A stretch of 64,000 bases of DNA from contig JAYFOA010000008.1 in NCBI GenBank assembly GCA_034933145.1, positions 1 through 64,000 on the forward strand, given 5' to 3'. The position numbers and the translations under genes were made by a program. The DNA comes from UBA4644 sp034933145. GTDB lineage: Bacteria > Bacillota > Clostridia > Oscillospirales > Butyricicoccaceae. The notes under the pieces were generated by a model that saw only the letters and a list, made by a program, of their open reading frames with translations, was not told the origin of the DNA and made no database searches. Numbering within the stretch: the first letter of the stretch is position 1; each line of letters begins with the position of its first letter. Positions 1-8,215 of this stretch are shown here, piece by piece.

Positions 1-594
1 TTTTTCGCCGGTGATCAAAAGCAGCAGGCGCTTTGCCCGCAGTATATCACCCATGCCCATGGTGATCGCCTGTGCCGGCACATCCTCCGGCCGGCAGAAG
101 AACCGCGCGTTGGCGGTCCGTGTCTGCAGGGACAGCGTCTCGACATGCACACTGTTCATCAAGCTTTCCCCCGGCTCATTAAAACCAATATGTCCATTGG
201 CTCCCACGCCTAAAAGCTGCAAATCTACACCGGACAAAAGACGTTGGCGGAATACGTCCTTCTCCCGTACTGGGTCGGCTGTTCCGTCCGCCACATAGGT
301 ATTCCCCGGGGTGAAATTGGCCCGCTGGAACAGCCAGTCATCCATGCTGGTACGATAGCTGTTCACATCCCCGGCCGGCAGGCCGAGATATTCGTCCAGA
401 TTCACTGTTTTCACACGGGTAAAATCCGCCCGTCCTTCCGCGTACGCAGATACGAGGTGGGGGTATACGGCGGCGGCGGTGGAACCGGTTGCAAGTCCCA
501 GCGTACAGTCAGGCTTATCCGCCACAAGGCGAAGAATGGTCTCCGCTGCCCGACGACAGCTTTCGTCAAAGCTTTCCGTAATGATGATTTCCAA
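1..594 (-). CDS. nagB: glucosamine-6-phosphate deaminase, 3' end outside the window
   Basis: Converts glucosamine 6-phosphate to fructose 6-phosphate and ammonia in the cytoplasm, feeding amino sugars into glycolysis. Visible family motifs, in order, are GLATGST (sugar-phosphate loop), NLDEYLGL with the catalytic Asp, GANGHIGFNEPG with the active-site His, and TMGMGDILRAKRLLLL near the cut end. 198 codons of the usual 240-270 are present. I read the start as TTG at 594, one base after the stop of the upstream metallo-hydrolase gene, because GGAGGG lies 8-10 bases upstream and no ATG fits the family N terminus (LEIIITESFD). It is the last visible gene of the ldcA-MBL-nagB run, which fits recycling of wall sugars. 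The family call is firm; the TTG start is an inference. Confidence 0.93.
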   Translation of the reverse strand, partial: MEIIITESFDESCRRAAETILRLVADKPDCTLGLATGSTAAAVYPHLVSAYAEGRADFTRVKTVNLDEYLGLPAGDVNSYRTSMDDWLFQRANFTPGNTYVADGTADPVREKDVFRQRLLSGVDLQLLGVGANGHIGFNEPGESLMNSVHVETLSLQTRTANARFFCRPEDVPAQAITMGMGDILRAKRLLLLITGEK

Positions 595-595
595 C

Positions 596-1471
596 TCAGT
601 TTGCCCTCCAGATGATCCGGCTGTTCTCGGCCGTAATGGATACCCGCCCCTGATCGCTCAAATAGGTCAGCACTGCTTTGACCGTACTTCCGATTAAAAC
701 GTATTGGCTTAAATCCATCGTCAACCCGTAGCGCAAAAATACGCCCTTCAGCAATTCTTCAAACGTGATCCCAGGAGTACACAGGGTAGCAATGGTCTCA
801 AGTACCTCGTGCAGCACGGTACGGTTGCGTTCCGTCAGCGGGCGGATATCCATCTGCTCCGAAGAGTGCGCCGGGACAAAGCGAGTGCCCTCGAGTGTCA
901 TTACCTCCTCAAAGGATGCAAGCGTCTTTGCCACATCATACAGATAACTGATGTGATATTTTTCCAGTGTGGCATCGCCAAACACCGCATCACCCAAAAA
1001 CCAGACCCCGTCCGGTGAACGATAGGCCGTCATGTCCGGGGAATGGCCTGGCAGACTTCTCACCTCCATGCCGGCGGGCAACACAAAGTTCGTCAGCGGC
1101 CGCGCGTCAAATTCAGGTGCAAGAAGAAATTTGTTTCGAAGCGGCGCGGGGGCCGCTGCGCCATAAAGCATGGCTCCTTCCAGCTCCGGCGTTCGGCCGA
1201 AGGCGACCTCACCATCGGGCAGATAAACCGGCGCGCCGGTCCGCTCCGCCAGCAGGCGGCAACCGCCGATATGGTCGGCATGGCTGTGAGTGCAAAGGAT
1301 GGCCATCAGCGGAAATCCCAGTGCTTCCACATGCCGCAGTGCTTTTTTTCCCGCATCTTTGTCGCTGCCCCCGTCGATCATTACCGCGCCTTCCGGCACG
1401 TGGATCAGTCCCATCCGGACGGGACAGTCGATGTAATAGGTCGATGCACCGACCTGAATCAGCTCATACAT
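596..1471 (-). CDS. MBL-fold metallo-hydrolase (glyoxalase II-like)
   Basis: A 291-residue metallo-beta-lactamase fold protein. The metal site is complete: THSHADH near residue 80, a His in GHSPDM, the bridging Asp in FLGDAVFG and a late His in VPAHSS. About 100 residues follow the hydrolase core, as in family members with an extra helical C-terminal domain. The substrate cannot be told from sequence; thioesters and phosphodiesters are the commonest in this fold. The start is ATG 1471 with AGGAG inside the tail of ldcA; a longer reading from 1501 would overlap ldcA and has no ribosome site. It sits 4 bases after ldcA and 1 base before nagB, so the three are very likely cotranscribed. Confidence 0.85.
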   Translation of the reverse strand: MYELIQVGASTYYIDCPVRMGLIHVPEGAVMIDGGSDKDAGKKALRHVEALGFPLMAILCTHSHADHIGGCRLLAERTGAPVYLPDGEVAFGRTPELEGAMLYGAAAPAPLRNKFLLAPEFDARPLTNFVLPAGMEVRSLPGHSPDMTAYRSPDGVWFLGDAVFGDATLEKYHISYLYDVAKTLASFEEVMTLEGTRFVPAHSSEQMDIRPLTERNRTVLHEVLETIATLCTPGITFEELLKGVFLRYGLTMDLSQYVLIGSTVKAVLTYLSDQGRVSITAENSRIIWRAN

Positions 1472-1475
1472 AAAC

Positions 1476-2396
1476 TTACTCCTGCGTAAACATGCAGGCA
1501 TCGGCGTCCATCCGGAATCGGCAGCCCAGCGGGAGTGACATCGTGGGGCTGCAGTGACCGCAAACTACACCCATAAACGTCGGTCTTCCGGCGGGTACGA
1601 TCAGCTCTTCAAAAATCAGCTCCAAGCTCAGGCCGTTTTTCTGTGCGTTTTCGTCCCCCCGACAATTATGCCAATCGCCCAGAATAATACCGGCGGCATC
1701 GTTTAGCTTTCCGCCGTTTCGCAGCTGGGTCAGCATGCCGTCAATCCGATAAGGCGCTTCGCCCACATCTTCAAGGAACAAAATCTTACCGCGGGTATCG
1801 ATCTCCCATGGCGTGCCCAGAGAAGCCGCCAGCAGCGACAGATTCCCGCCGCAGATCGTCCCCTCTGCCGTACCCGGCACAAGTGTTTTGCGCGGCGGTG
1901 CACCCTGCGGGTCTTCATAGCACTCCGCCCTCCCCCGGAACAGCATAGCCTTTACATAGGAAAGGGTATATTCATCCAACCCACCGGCCCAGGCGCCAAC
2001 CATCGGCATATGATAGGTGCAGAAGCCACAGGATTGATTGATCGCGGTGTGCAGTGCGGTGACATCGCTGTATCCCGCAAAGAACTTCGGGTGCCGCCGA
2101 ATGATCTGAAAGTCCAGCAGCGGCAGAATGCGCGGCATCCCATAACCGCCACGGATGGCGACGATGCCGTCAATGCTGTCATCGGCAAACGCGGCATTTA
2201 TATCCGATGCACGCTGGCGATCGGTCCCGGCCAGATAGCCATGCTTTGCCGTGGCGCTCTTATAGAGCACCGGCGTAAAGCCCATCTCCTTTGCCGCACG
2301 GACAAAGTCCTCTGCCTTATAGTCGCTGCTCGGGCTGGATCCGCCGAGAATGGCGATCCGCGCACCTTTTTCCAACGGTTTTGGTATAATCATCAT
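1476..2396 (-). CDS. ldcA: LD-carboxypeptidase, peptidase family S66
   Basis: Members cut the L,D bond before the terminal D-Ala of murein tetrapeptides, or inactivate microcin C-like peptides (MccF). The 306-residue length is normal. IRGGYGMPRILPLLD is the S66 hallmark, followed by AGYSDVTALHTA with the nucleophile Ser near residue 110, a Glu in FLEDVGEAPYRIDG and the His in VVCGHCSPTMSLPLG, completing a Ser-Glu-His triad. There is no signal peptide, so it acts in the cytoplasm on imported muropeptides. GGAGG lies about 10 bases before tandem ATGs. It leads the ldcA-MBL-nagB run, consistent with wall recycling. A strong hairpin separates it from etfA. Confidence 0.9.
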   Translation of the reverse strand: MMIIPKPLEKGARIAILGGSSPSSDYKAEDFVRAAKEMGFTPVLYKSATAKHGYLAGTDRQRASDINAAFADDSIDGIVAIRGGYGMPRILPLLDFQIIRRHPKFFAGYSDVTALHTAINQSCGFCTYHMPMVGAWAGGLDEYTLSYVKAMLFRGRAECYEDPQGAPPRKTLVPGTAEGTICGGNLSLLAASLGTPWEIDTRGKILFLEDVGEAPYRIDGMLTQLRNGGKLNDAAGIILGDWHNCRGDENAQKNGLSLELIFEELIVPAGRPTFMGVVCGHCSPTMSLPLGCRFRMDADACMFTQE

Positions 2397-2424
2397 GGAA
2401 ATCCGTCCTCCTTAGAATATGGCA

Positions 2425-2452
2425 ATACAGGGGGCAAGACTGCCCCCTGTAT
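2425..2452 (-). terminator. intercistronic hairpin between etfA and ldcA
   Basis: A perfect 12-bp inverted repeat (arms 2425-2436 and 2441-2452, loop AGAC). On the minus strand it follows etfA and ends only 28 bases before the ldcA start. No U-run follows, so it may act as a 3'-end stabiliser or partial terminator rather than a full stop. Confidence 0.6.
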
Positions 2453-2466
2453 GCATGAAAGACAAG

Positions 2467-3570
2467 TTATTTTACTTTGACACGCTTGAACTCTTCAATC
2501 AGCATCGGAACGACCTTAAACAGGTCGCCGGCAATGCCGTAGTCCGCAACCTCAAAGATCGGAGCGGTCTCGTTCTTATTGACGGCAATAATGCACTCAG
2601 AATCCTGCATGCCGGCCTTATGCTGAATCGCGCCGGAAATGCCGAGAGCAATATAGATCTTCGGATGCACGGTCTTACCGGTCTGCCCAACCTGATGGTC
2701 AGCGGAGAGCCAGCCAGCATCGATGGTCGCGCGGGAACCGCCGACGACACCGCCCAGGACTTCCGCCAGCTCTTCGGCCAGCTTGATGCCCTTCTGGACG
2801 TCCTTGCTGATACCGCGGCCCACGGAAACGACCACATCGGCGCCGGTCAGGTCAACCAGCTGCTTGGCAGCCTTGACGACCTCGAGCACCTCAGTCTGCA
2901 GATCGGACTTTTCCAGCGAGAAGGCGGGCTTTTCGATCACGCAGGCATCGGCCTTCTTCTGGTCGAAAGTAGCTTTTTTCATAACGCCGGGACGAACCGT
3001 GGACATGCAGGGACGGAAACGCGGGCAAATGATCGTCGCCATCAGATGGCCGCCGAATGCGGGACGGGTCATCTTCAGGTTGCGGTCTTCCATGTTGAAT
3101 TTCTGGTTGTCCACATCCAGCGTGGAGTTATTACGCAAAAACTCAATATACTTGCTGACATCCACGTCCAGATGGGTGCAGTCGGCAGTCAGACCGGTAT
3201 GCAGCCGAGCGGCCAGACGGGGACCCAGATCACGACCGATATTCGTGGCGCCGATCAGCAGGATCTCCGGCTTCTTTTCCATCACCATATCGCAAATGAC
3301 CTTGGCATATGCATCGGTGGTATAGTTCTTCAGCATCGGGCTTTCGCAGACATAAATCTTGTCCGCGCCGTAGCCGCCCAATTCCTTTGCGATGCCTTCA
3401 ACCTTGTCTCCCAACAGAAGTCCGCACAGCTCGGTGCCCAGCTCGTCGGCCAGCTTCCGGCCCTCGGAAATCAGTTCATAATCGGTGGGCATCAGTTTGC
3501 CCTGGCGCTGCTCACAGAACACCCAGACGCCCTTAAAAGCAGCAAGGTCCGTATTGTTAAACGTAGCCAT
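2467..3570 (-). CDS. etfA: electron transfer flavoprotein, alpha subunit
   Basis: Partner of EtfB; carries the FAD that exchanges electrons with acyl-CoA dehydrogenase. 367 residues. The C-terminal FAD domain shows GQTGKTVHPKIYIALGISG, then QHKAGMQDSECIIAVN and PIFEVADYGIAGDL, all standard for the family; the N-terminal part has the ADIYV-like Rossmann layers common to EtfA and EtfB. It lies 19 bases after etfB in the order thl-bcd-etfB-etfA. In butyrate formers this Etf works with Bcd to couple crotonyl-CoA reduction to ferredoxin reduction; whether this copy bifurcates cannot be read from the sequence alone. Confidence 0.96.
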   Translation of the reverse strand: MATFNNTDLAAFKGVWVFCEQRQGKLMPTDYELISEGRKLADELGTELCGLLLGDKVEGIAKELGGYGADKIYVCESPMLKNYTTDAYAKVICDMVMEKKPEILLIGATNIGRDLGPRLAARLHTGLTADCTHLDVDVSKYIEFLRNNSTLDVDNQKFNMEDRNLKMTRPAFGGHLMATIICPRFRPCMSTVRPGVMKKATFDQKKADACVIEKPAFSLEKSDLQTEVLEVVKAAKQLVDLTGADVVVSVGRGISKDVQKGIKLAEELAEVLGGVVGGSRATIDAGWLSADHQVGQTGKTVHPKIYIALGISGAIQHKAGMQDSECIIAVNKNETAPIFEVADYGIAGDLFKVVPMLIEEFKRVKVK

Positions 3571-3589
3571 GAACGCTATCTCCTTTCAA

Positions 3590-4390
3590 TCAGACAATGT
3601 GCTTTTCCGCGAGGATGTCGGCCAGCTTTGCACAGGTCGCCTTGTCAGCGCCTTCAAGCATCATACCAACACCCTTCTGCGGCGGCGTAAAGGATTTGAA
3701 AATATTGGTGGGCGAGCCCTTGAGCCCGATGGTCTGCAGGTCGATCAGCGGATCGTCCTTCAGCGTCTCAAAGTTATAGATGCTCAGCGGCTTGCTGTAG
3801 CAGTCTACCACGCCGGTGATGCTCATATAGCGCGGAGTGTTCAGTTCCTTGATGCAGGTGAGCAGGCAGGGTGTCTGTGTACGGATGGTCATATAGCCGT
3901 CTTCCAGCATGCGCTTGCAGGTAACGGTCTTCCCCTCCAGCTTGATGTCTGCCACATAGGAAATCTGGGGCAGCCCCAGCTTTTCTGCAATCTGCGGGCC
4001 GACCTGTGCGGTATCACCGTCGATGGCCTGACGGCCGCAGAAAACCAGATCGCCCTCTTCCAGGCCAAGCTTCTTAATAGCGGCGGCCAGGATCTGAGAT
4101 GTAGCGTAGGTGTCGGAACCGCCGAATTCACGAGCGGAGACCAGAATAGCCTCGTCAGCACCCATGGCGATCAGCTCCCGCAGCATACCTTCTGCCGGGG
4201 GAGGTCCCATGGAAACGATGATGACCTTGCAGCCGCTTTCGTCTTTGAGCTGCAGAGCGGCCTCCACGGCGTTTTTATCGTCCGGGTTGATGATGGCCTC
4301 CATGGATGCACGGTTCAGAGTGCCGTCCGGATTGACGGCGACCTTGCCGGTCGTATCCGGCACCTGCTTGACGCAAACGATAATCTTCAT
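3590..4390 (-). CDS. etfB: electron transfer flavoprotein, beta subunit
   Basis: A 266-residue EtfB. The N terminus MKIIVCVKQVPDT and the core PDDKNAVEAALQLKDE, MGPPPAEGMLRELIAMGADE and GRQAIDGDTAQVGPQIAEKL are hallmark segments for nucleotide binding and for docking to the dehydrogenase. I placed the start at ATG 4390, preceded by GGAGGG, instead of a frame extension from 4489 that would run into bcd. It sits 16 bases after bcd. In bifurcating enzymes EtfB holds the second FAD and the NADH site; that role here is inferred from the operon. Confidence 0.96.
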   Translation of the reverse strand: MKIIVCVKQVPDTTGKVAVNPDGTLNRASMEAIINPDDKNAVEAALQLKDESGCKVIIVSMGPPPAEGMLRELIAMGADEAILVSAREFGGSDTYATSQILAAAIKKLGLEEGDLVFCGRQAIDGDTAQVGPQIAEKLGLPQISYVADIKLEGKTVTCKRMLEDGYMTIRTQTPCLLTCIKELNTPRYMSITGVVDCYSKPLSIYNFETLKDDPLIDLQTIGLKGSPTNIFKSFTPPQKGVGMMLEGADKATCAKLADILAEKHIV

Positions 4391-4406
4391 TGTCTTGGCC
4401 CTCCTC

Positions 4407-5549
4407 TTATTTGACCTGCAGGCCGGAAGCAATGACCATACGCTGCGCTTCCGAGGTGCCCTCGTAAATCTCCGTGATCTTCGCGTCACGCATCATGCGC
4501 TCCACGGGATATTCACGGGTATAGCCATAACCGCCGAACAACTGGACGGCCCGGCGCGTGACGTCGCTGGCGGCTTCGGCCGCGAACAGCTTCGCCATGG
4601 CGGCATCCATGCTGTACTTCTCATGGGCCTGCTTTTTGCAGGCAGCGGCATAGACCAGATACTGGGCGGCCTGCATACGGGTATGCATATCCGCGATCTG
4701 GAACTGGGTGTTCTGGAACTGGGACAGGCGCTTGCCAAACTGGACGCGTTCCTTGGTGTATTTGATGGCTTCGTCGATCGCACCCTCGCCCAAGCCCAGG
4801 GCCTGCGCCGCGATACCGATACGGCCGCCGTCCAACGTCTGCAGTGCGATCTTAAAGCCCTTGCCGATCTCGCCCAACAGGTTCTCTTTTGGGACGATGC
4901 AATCTTCCATGATCAGCTCGCTGGTGGAAGAGCCGCGAATGCCCATTTTCTTCTCGTGCTTACCGACGGAAAATCCGGGATAGTTGCGCTCCACAATAAA
5001 GGCGGAAATGCCGTGGTTGCCCGCCTTCTTATCCGTCATGGCGAAGACGACGAATACGTCGGCATATCCGGCGTTAGTGATAAAAACCTTAGTGCCGTTG
5101 AGGACCCAGTGGTCTCCATCCAGCACAGCAGTCGTCTGCTGTCCTGAGGCATCTGTGCCCGCACCGGGCTCAGTCAGGCCGAAAGCACCCAGCCACTCAC
5201 CGGACAGCAGCTTCGGCAGATATTTCATCTTCTGCTCTTCGGTGCCGTGCTCAAAAATCGGGGCGCAGCACAAAGACGTATGGGCGGAAACGACAACCGC
5301 GGTGGTTCCGCAGACTTTTGCCAGTTCTTCGACACACATGGCATAGGCCAGCACATCTGCGCCGGCGCCGCCGTACTCCTTCGGGAAATAGATGCCCATC
5401 ATGCCGAGCTTGGCCATCTTTTTAACGGTCTCCTCGGGATACCGCTCTTCCTCATCGACTTCGGTGGCCAGGGGTTTCACCTCGGTCTCCGCGAATTCGC
5501 GGTACATCTTGCGGAGCATCTGGTGTTCCTTGCTCAAAGAGAAATCCAT
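4407..5549 (-). CDS. bcd: butyryl-CoA dehydrogenase (short-chain acyl-CoA dehydrogenase)
   Basis: Reduces crotonyl-CoA to butyryl-CoA with FAD, using EtfAB. 380 residues, the usual length. Seen in order: MDFSLSKEHQMLRKMYREFA; AFGLTEPGAGTDASG (flavin site); VFITNAGYADVFVVFA; MGIRGSSTSELIMEDC; RIGIAAQALGLGEGAIDEA; and the catalytic-base region LFGGYGYTREYPVERMMRDAKITEIYEGTSE, where the Glu of YEGTS is the expected base. The start at 5549 is set by GGAGGG just upstream and by the conserved N terminus. It lies between thl and etfB. A small hairpin, TTGCGC/GCGCAA (5561-5576), directly precedes its ribosome site. Confidence 0.95.
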   Translation of the reverse strand: MDFSLSKEHQMLRKMYREFAETEVKPLATEVDEEERYPEETVKKMAKLGMMGIYFPKEYGGAGADVLAYAMCVEELAKVCGTTAVVVSAHTSLCCAPIFEHGTEEQKMKYLPKLLSGEWLGAFGLTEPGAGTDASGQQTTAVLDGDHWVLNGTKVFITNAGYADVFVVFAMTDKKAGNHGISAFIVERNYPGFSVGKHEKKMGIRGSSTSELIMEDCIVPKENLLGEIGKGFKIALQTLDGGRIGIAAQALGLGEGAIDEAIKYTKERVQFGKRLSQFQNTQFQIADMHTRMQAAQYLVYAAACKKQAHEKYSMDAAMAKLFAAEAASDVTRRAVQLFGGYGYTREYPVERMMRDAKITEIYEGTSEAQRMVIASGLQVK

Positions 5550-5591
5550 ATATACCCTCCTTGCGCCGGAGCGCAAAAATTTTTCAGTCAC

Positions 5592-5620
5592 AAAGAGCGG
5601 CCGGCCAGCGGCCGCTCTTT
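5592..5620 (-). terminator. intercistronic hairpin between thl and bcd
   Basis: A perfect 12-bp inverted repeat (arms 5592-5603 and 5609-5620, 5-base loop) just after the thl stop. On the minus strand a U-rich stretch comes only after some ten further bases, so it probably trims or attenuates the message between thl and bcd-etfBA rather than ending it. Confidence 0.55.
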
Positions 5621-5634
5621 ATCAGAGTGATGAC

Positions 5635-6819
5635 TCAGACGTTCTCAACGACCAGGGCTTCGCCCATGCCGCCGCCGATGCCCAGAGAGGCGACGCCGCG
5701 CTTACTGTTGCGTTTCTTCATCTCGTACGCCAGCGTGACCAGGATGCGGGCACCGGAAGCGCCGATCGGATGGCCCAGCGCGATCGCGCCGCCGTTGACG
5801 TTGACGTTATCCGGGGTCAGGCCCAGCTCTTTATTCACAGCGCACGCCTGCGCGGCGAACGCCTCGTTCAGCTCAAACAGATCGATATCGCCGGTCGTCA
5901 TGTTCGCCTTTTTCAGCGCCTGGCGGACAGAGGGGATCGGGCCGGTGCCCATGATGCTGGGATCAACGCCGACGCTGCCGGTGGAGATGATCTTCAGCAT
6001 GGGCTTCAGGTTATGCGCCTTGACGAACTCGCCGGAGGCGACCACGATGGCAGCCGCGCCGTCGTTAATACCGGATGCATTGCCCGCGGTGACCGTGCCG
6101 CCATCTTTCTTAAAGGCAGGTTTCAGCTTAGCCAGCCCTTCCTTGGTCGTGCCGGCGCGAGGATGCTCGTCTTTGTCGAAGACAACCGGATCTCCCTTTT
6201 TCTGCGGGATAACGACCGGAACGATCTCATCGGAAAAACGACCGCTGTCAATGGCAGCACAGGCACGCTGCTGACTGCGGGCAGCCAGCTCATCCTGCAT
6301 TTCACGGGTGATGCCGAACTGCTCCGCCACGTTTTCTGCGGTGATGCCCATGTGGTAATTGTTGAAGGCGTCCCACAGACCGTCGTTGACCATAACATCC
6401 ACCATGGCGGAGTTATTCATACGGGCGCCCCAACGGGCCGAGGGAACCGCGTAGGGGGCCAGGCTCATGCTCTCCGTGCCGCCAGCCACAACGCAGTCAG
6501 CCTCACCGGCCAAAATGGTACGGTAGGCGAGCGAAACGCTGTGTAATCCGGAACCGCAGACCTTGTTGATAGTGGTGCAGGGCACTTCAACAGGAATACC
6601 TGCCTTCAGGGCCGCCTGACGGGCGGGATTCTGGCCCAGGGCCGCCTGCAGTACGTTGCCGAAGAAAACTTCGTTGACATCTTTCGGTTCGATGCCCGCA
6701 CGATTCAGCGCTTCCTTGATGACCAGGCTGCCCAGCGCCACGGCCGGTGTGTTCTTCAAAGCTCCGCCGAAGCTGCCGACAGCAGTACGGCACATGGATA
6801 CCAAATAGACTTCTTTCAT
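5635..6819 (-). CDS. thl: acetyl-CoA acetyltransferase (thiolase)
   Basis: Condenses two acetyl-CoA to acetoacetyl-CoA, the first step of butyrate formation. 394 residues. The acylated Cys is in NKVCGSGLHSVSLA; GGTESMSLAPY, NASGINDGAAA and NEAFAAQA are typical; the C-terminal His and Cys lie in GGAIALGHPIGASGARI and GVASLGIGGGMGEA. In the last motif the usual Cys of CIGGG reads as Leu (SLGIGGG), an unusual exchange at the second catalytic position (see findings). The start is ATG 6819 with GGGAG upstream and a good promoter at 6881-6909. It is first in thl-bcd-etfB-etfA; crt and hbd lie at 51.8-53.5 kb. Confidence 0.93.
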   Translation of the reverse strand: MKEVYLVSMCRTAVGSFGGALKNTPAVALGSLVIKEALNRAGIEPKDVNEVFFGNVLQAALGQNPARQAALKAGIPVEVPCTTINKVCGSGLHSVSLAYRTILAGEADCVVAGGTESMSLAPYAVPSARWGARMNNSAMVDVMVNDGLWDAFNNYHMGITAENVAEQFGITREMQDELAARSQQRACAAIDSGRFSDEIVPVVIPQKKGDPVVFDKDEHPRAGTTKEGLAKLKPAFKKDGGTVTAGNASGINDGAAAIVVASGEFVKAHNLKPMLKIISTGSVGVDPSIMGTGPIPSVRQALKKANMTTGDIDLFELNEAFAAQACAVNKELGLTPDNVNVNGGAIALGHPIGASGARILVTLAYEMKKRNSKRGVASLGIGGGMGEALVVENV

Positions 6820-6880
6820 GGTTCGCACTCCCTTTATCAAAATTAAGAATATTCTTTTATTCTCAAACCCACATAGACAC

Positions 6881-6909
6881 ATTATAAAAGAAACAGGAAA
6901 AAATAGCAA
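6881..6909 (-). promoter_or_regulatory. promoter of thl-bcd-etfBA
   Basis: Minus strand: -35 TTGCTA (6904-6909), 17-base spacer, consensus -10 TATAAT (6881-6886). Predicted start near 6874, giving a leader of about 55 bases before thl. Confidence 0.75.
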
Positions 6910-7047
6910 CTGGCAAGCTGTGATTTTTTGCACATTTTCAACAGGAAAGTCCGCCTTTTTCACTAGTTTTGTTATTAATTTATCAATTATTGGCCTGATT
7001 ATCACTAAAAAAGCGCATATCAGCTATGCAAAACGCCCAAGTTGTGG

Positions 7048-7053
7048 TATTAT
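7048..7053 (+). promoter_or_regulatory. possible extended -10 of pcp
   Basis: TATTAT preceded by TGG (extended -10). The -35 at 17 bases is poor (TATGCA). It would leave a leader of about 170 bases before pcp. Confidence 0.35.
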
Positions 7054-7232
7054 GTAAAAAAAGCATAGGGCAATGCCCTGAAATTAGAAAAATCCTGTTT
7101 TACGGAAGCTTCGTTTTTTGGCTACAACCTTTTAGATACGAAATATTCGCGTGCGGCGGCAGACGTTCTCCTCCTTCATTCGGCCCGCCGGCCGGACAGA
7201 TAATTCAACTATACGCAAGGAGATGTATTCCC

Positions 7233-7832
7233 ATGGAAAACTGTGTGTTGGTCACCGGTTTTGAACCCTTCGGCGGCCAAGCGGTCAATCCCTCCTGGCT
7301 TTGCGTTTCGTCCCTGCCCGACATGCTCGCCGGTGTACCCGTCCATCAGCGGCTGCTGCCGGTAGATTGGGAAAAGGGGCCGGCATCCCTTCTTTCAGCC
7401 CTGCGGGAATTGCGGCCCAAAGCGGTTCTGTGCGTTGGTCAGGCGGGCGGACGCGCCGCTCTGAATATTGAACGGGTGGCGGTCAACCTCCGTGGCGGTG
7501 CGGATAATACAGGCAGGGCACAGACGGACGCACCGGTGATGCCAGACGGGCCGGCGGCCTACTTTACTACGCTTCCTTATACCGCTATGCTGGACGCGCT
7601 GAAAGCAGCGGATATTTTGGGAGAATACTCCTTTTCCGCGGGAATTTATCTCTGCAACTGTGTAATGTATACGGCCCTGCACTACGCCGCGGAGGAACAG
7701 TCGGGTCTAAAGGCTGGGTTTCTCCATGTACCTTATCTGCCGGAACAGACCCGCGATCGGCCCTCTCTCCCCCTTGCGGTCATGGAACAGGGTGTTCGTC
7801 TCTGCGTTGAGGCGGTTTGCCGTAACCTGTGA
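7233..7832 (+). CDS. pcp: pyroglutamyl-peptidase I, family C15
   Basis: Removes N-terminal pyroglutamate from peptides in the cytoplasm. 199 residues, slightly short for a family of 200-220. The N terminus VLVTGFEPFGGQAVNPSW is diagnostic; VGQAGGRAALNIERVAVN holds the Glu of the triad, GIYLCNCVMYTALHY the catalytic Cys, and AGFLHVPYLPEQ the His. The start is ATG 7233 with AAGGAG 11 bases upstream; the frame opens earlier but without a ribosome site. It is transcribed alone, away from the thl operon, and closed by a strong hairpin. Confidence 0.95.
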   Translation: MENCVLVTGFEPFGGQAVNPSWLCVSSLPDMLAGVPVHQRLLPVDWEKGPASLLSALRELRPKAVLCVGQAGGRAALNIERVAVNLRGGADNTGRAQTDAPVMPDGPAAYFTTLPYTAMLDALKAADILGEYSFSAGIYLCNCVMYTALHYAAEEQSGLKAGFLHVPYLPEQTRDRPSLPLAVMEQGVRLCVEAVCRNL

Positions 7833-7945
7833 ACGGGGCGACACCTTGGGGGCCGAACGTGGTCTCTTGCCTCCTCTGACCTATTTCTATTACTTTGGCA
7901 AATGATTTTCCCCTATGCGGATACCATCAGTGTAAATGATGCCGG

Positions 7946-7986
7946 CAAGACGAAGGAAGCCCCACTTGAGGGCTCCCTTCGTCTTG
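7946..7986 (+). terminator. intrinsic terminator after pcp
   Basis: A 17-bp stem with one mismatch (arms start at 7946 and end at 7986) and a 7-base loop CACTTGA, followed by TTCTATTAA. It lies 114 bases after the pcp stop. Confidence 0.75.
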
Positions 7987-8215
7987 TTCTATTAAGCTTT
8001 TAGCTCTTGCGCAAGCTGCAACGATATCGATTAGCCAAAGGAACTGCATGTCCGCCCTCCGCGGGGCATCATCCGAAGATCAACTTGCGCGCCGGAGGCG
8101 TCGTTGTTGCCTGCAGCAAAGCTCATAGCTATGATCTGAAGCTATAAACGCCTAGGCGCATCAAATTCCCAATTGTTTTATGGTCTGAGTGCCGATGATG
8201 CACTTGATGTGCCGT
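7987..8215. other. unassigned spacer between pcp terminator and HD gene
   Basis: About 230 bases with no gene I can support. One plus-strand frame stays open from roughly 8014 to 8145 without a start codon or ribosome site and ends in TAA; it may be chance or a gene remnant. No tRNA-like or known RNA motif was recognised. Confidence 0.4.

Larger units (their letters stand above)
6820..7232. other. divergent intergenic region between thl and pcp
   Basis: 413 bases, AT-rich compared with the flanking genes, with no coding sequence I can support. It holds the thl promoter on the minus strand and a weak candidate pcp promoter on the plus strand. Nothing else recognisable was seen. Confidence 0.6.

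Noticed and set aside
2419..3690. Long open frame on the plus strand opposite etfA
   Set aside because: It lies antisense to a complete, conserved etfA and has no motif or ribosome site; an artefact of GC-rich coding sequence.
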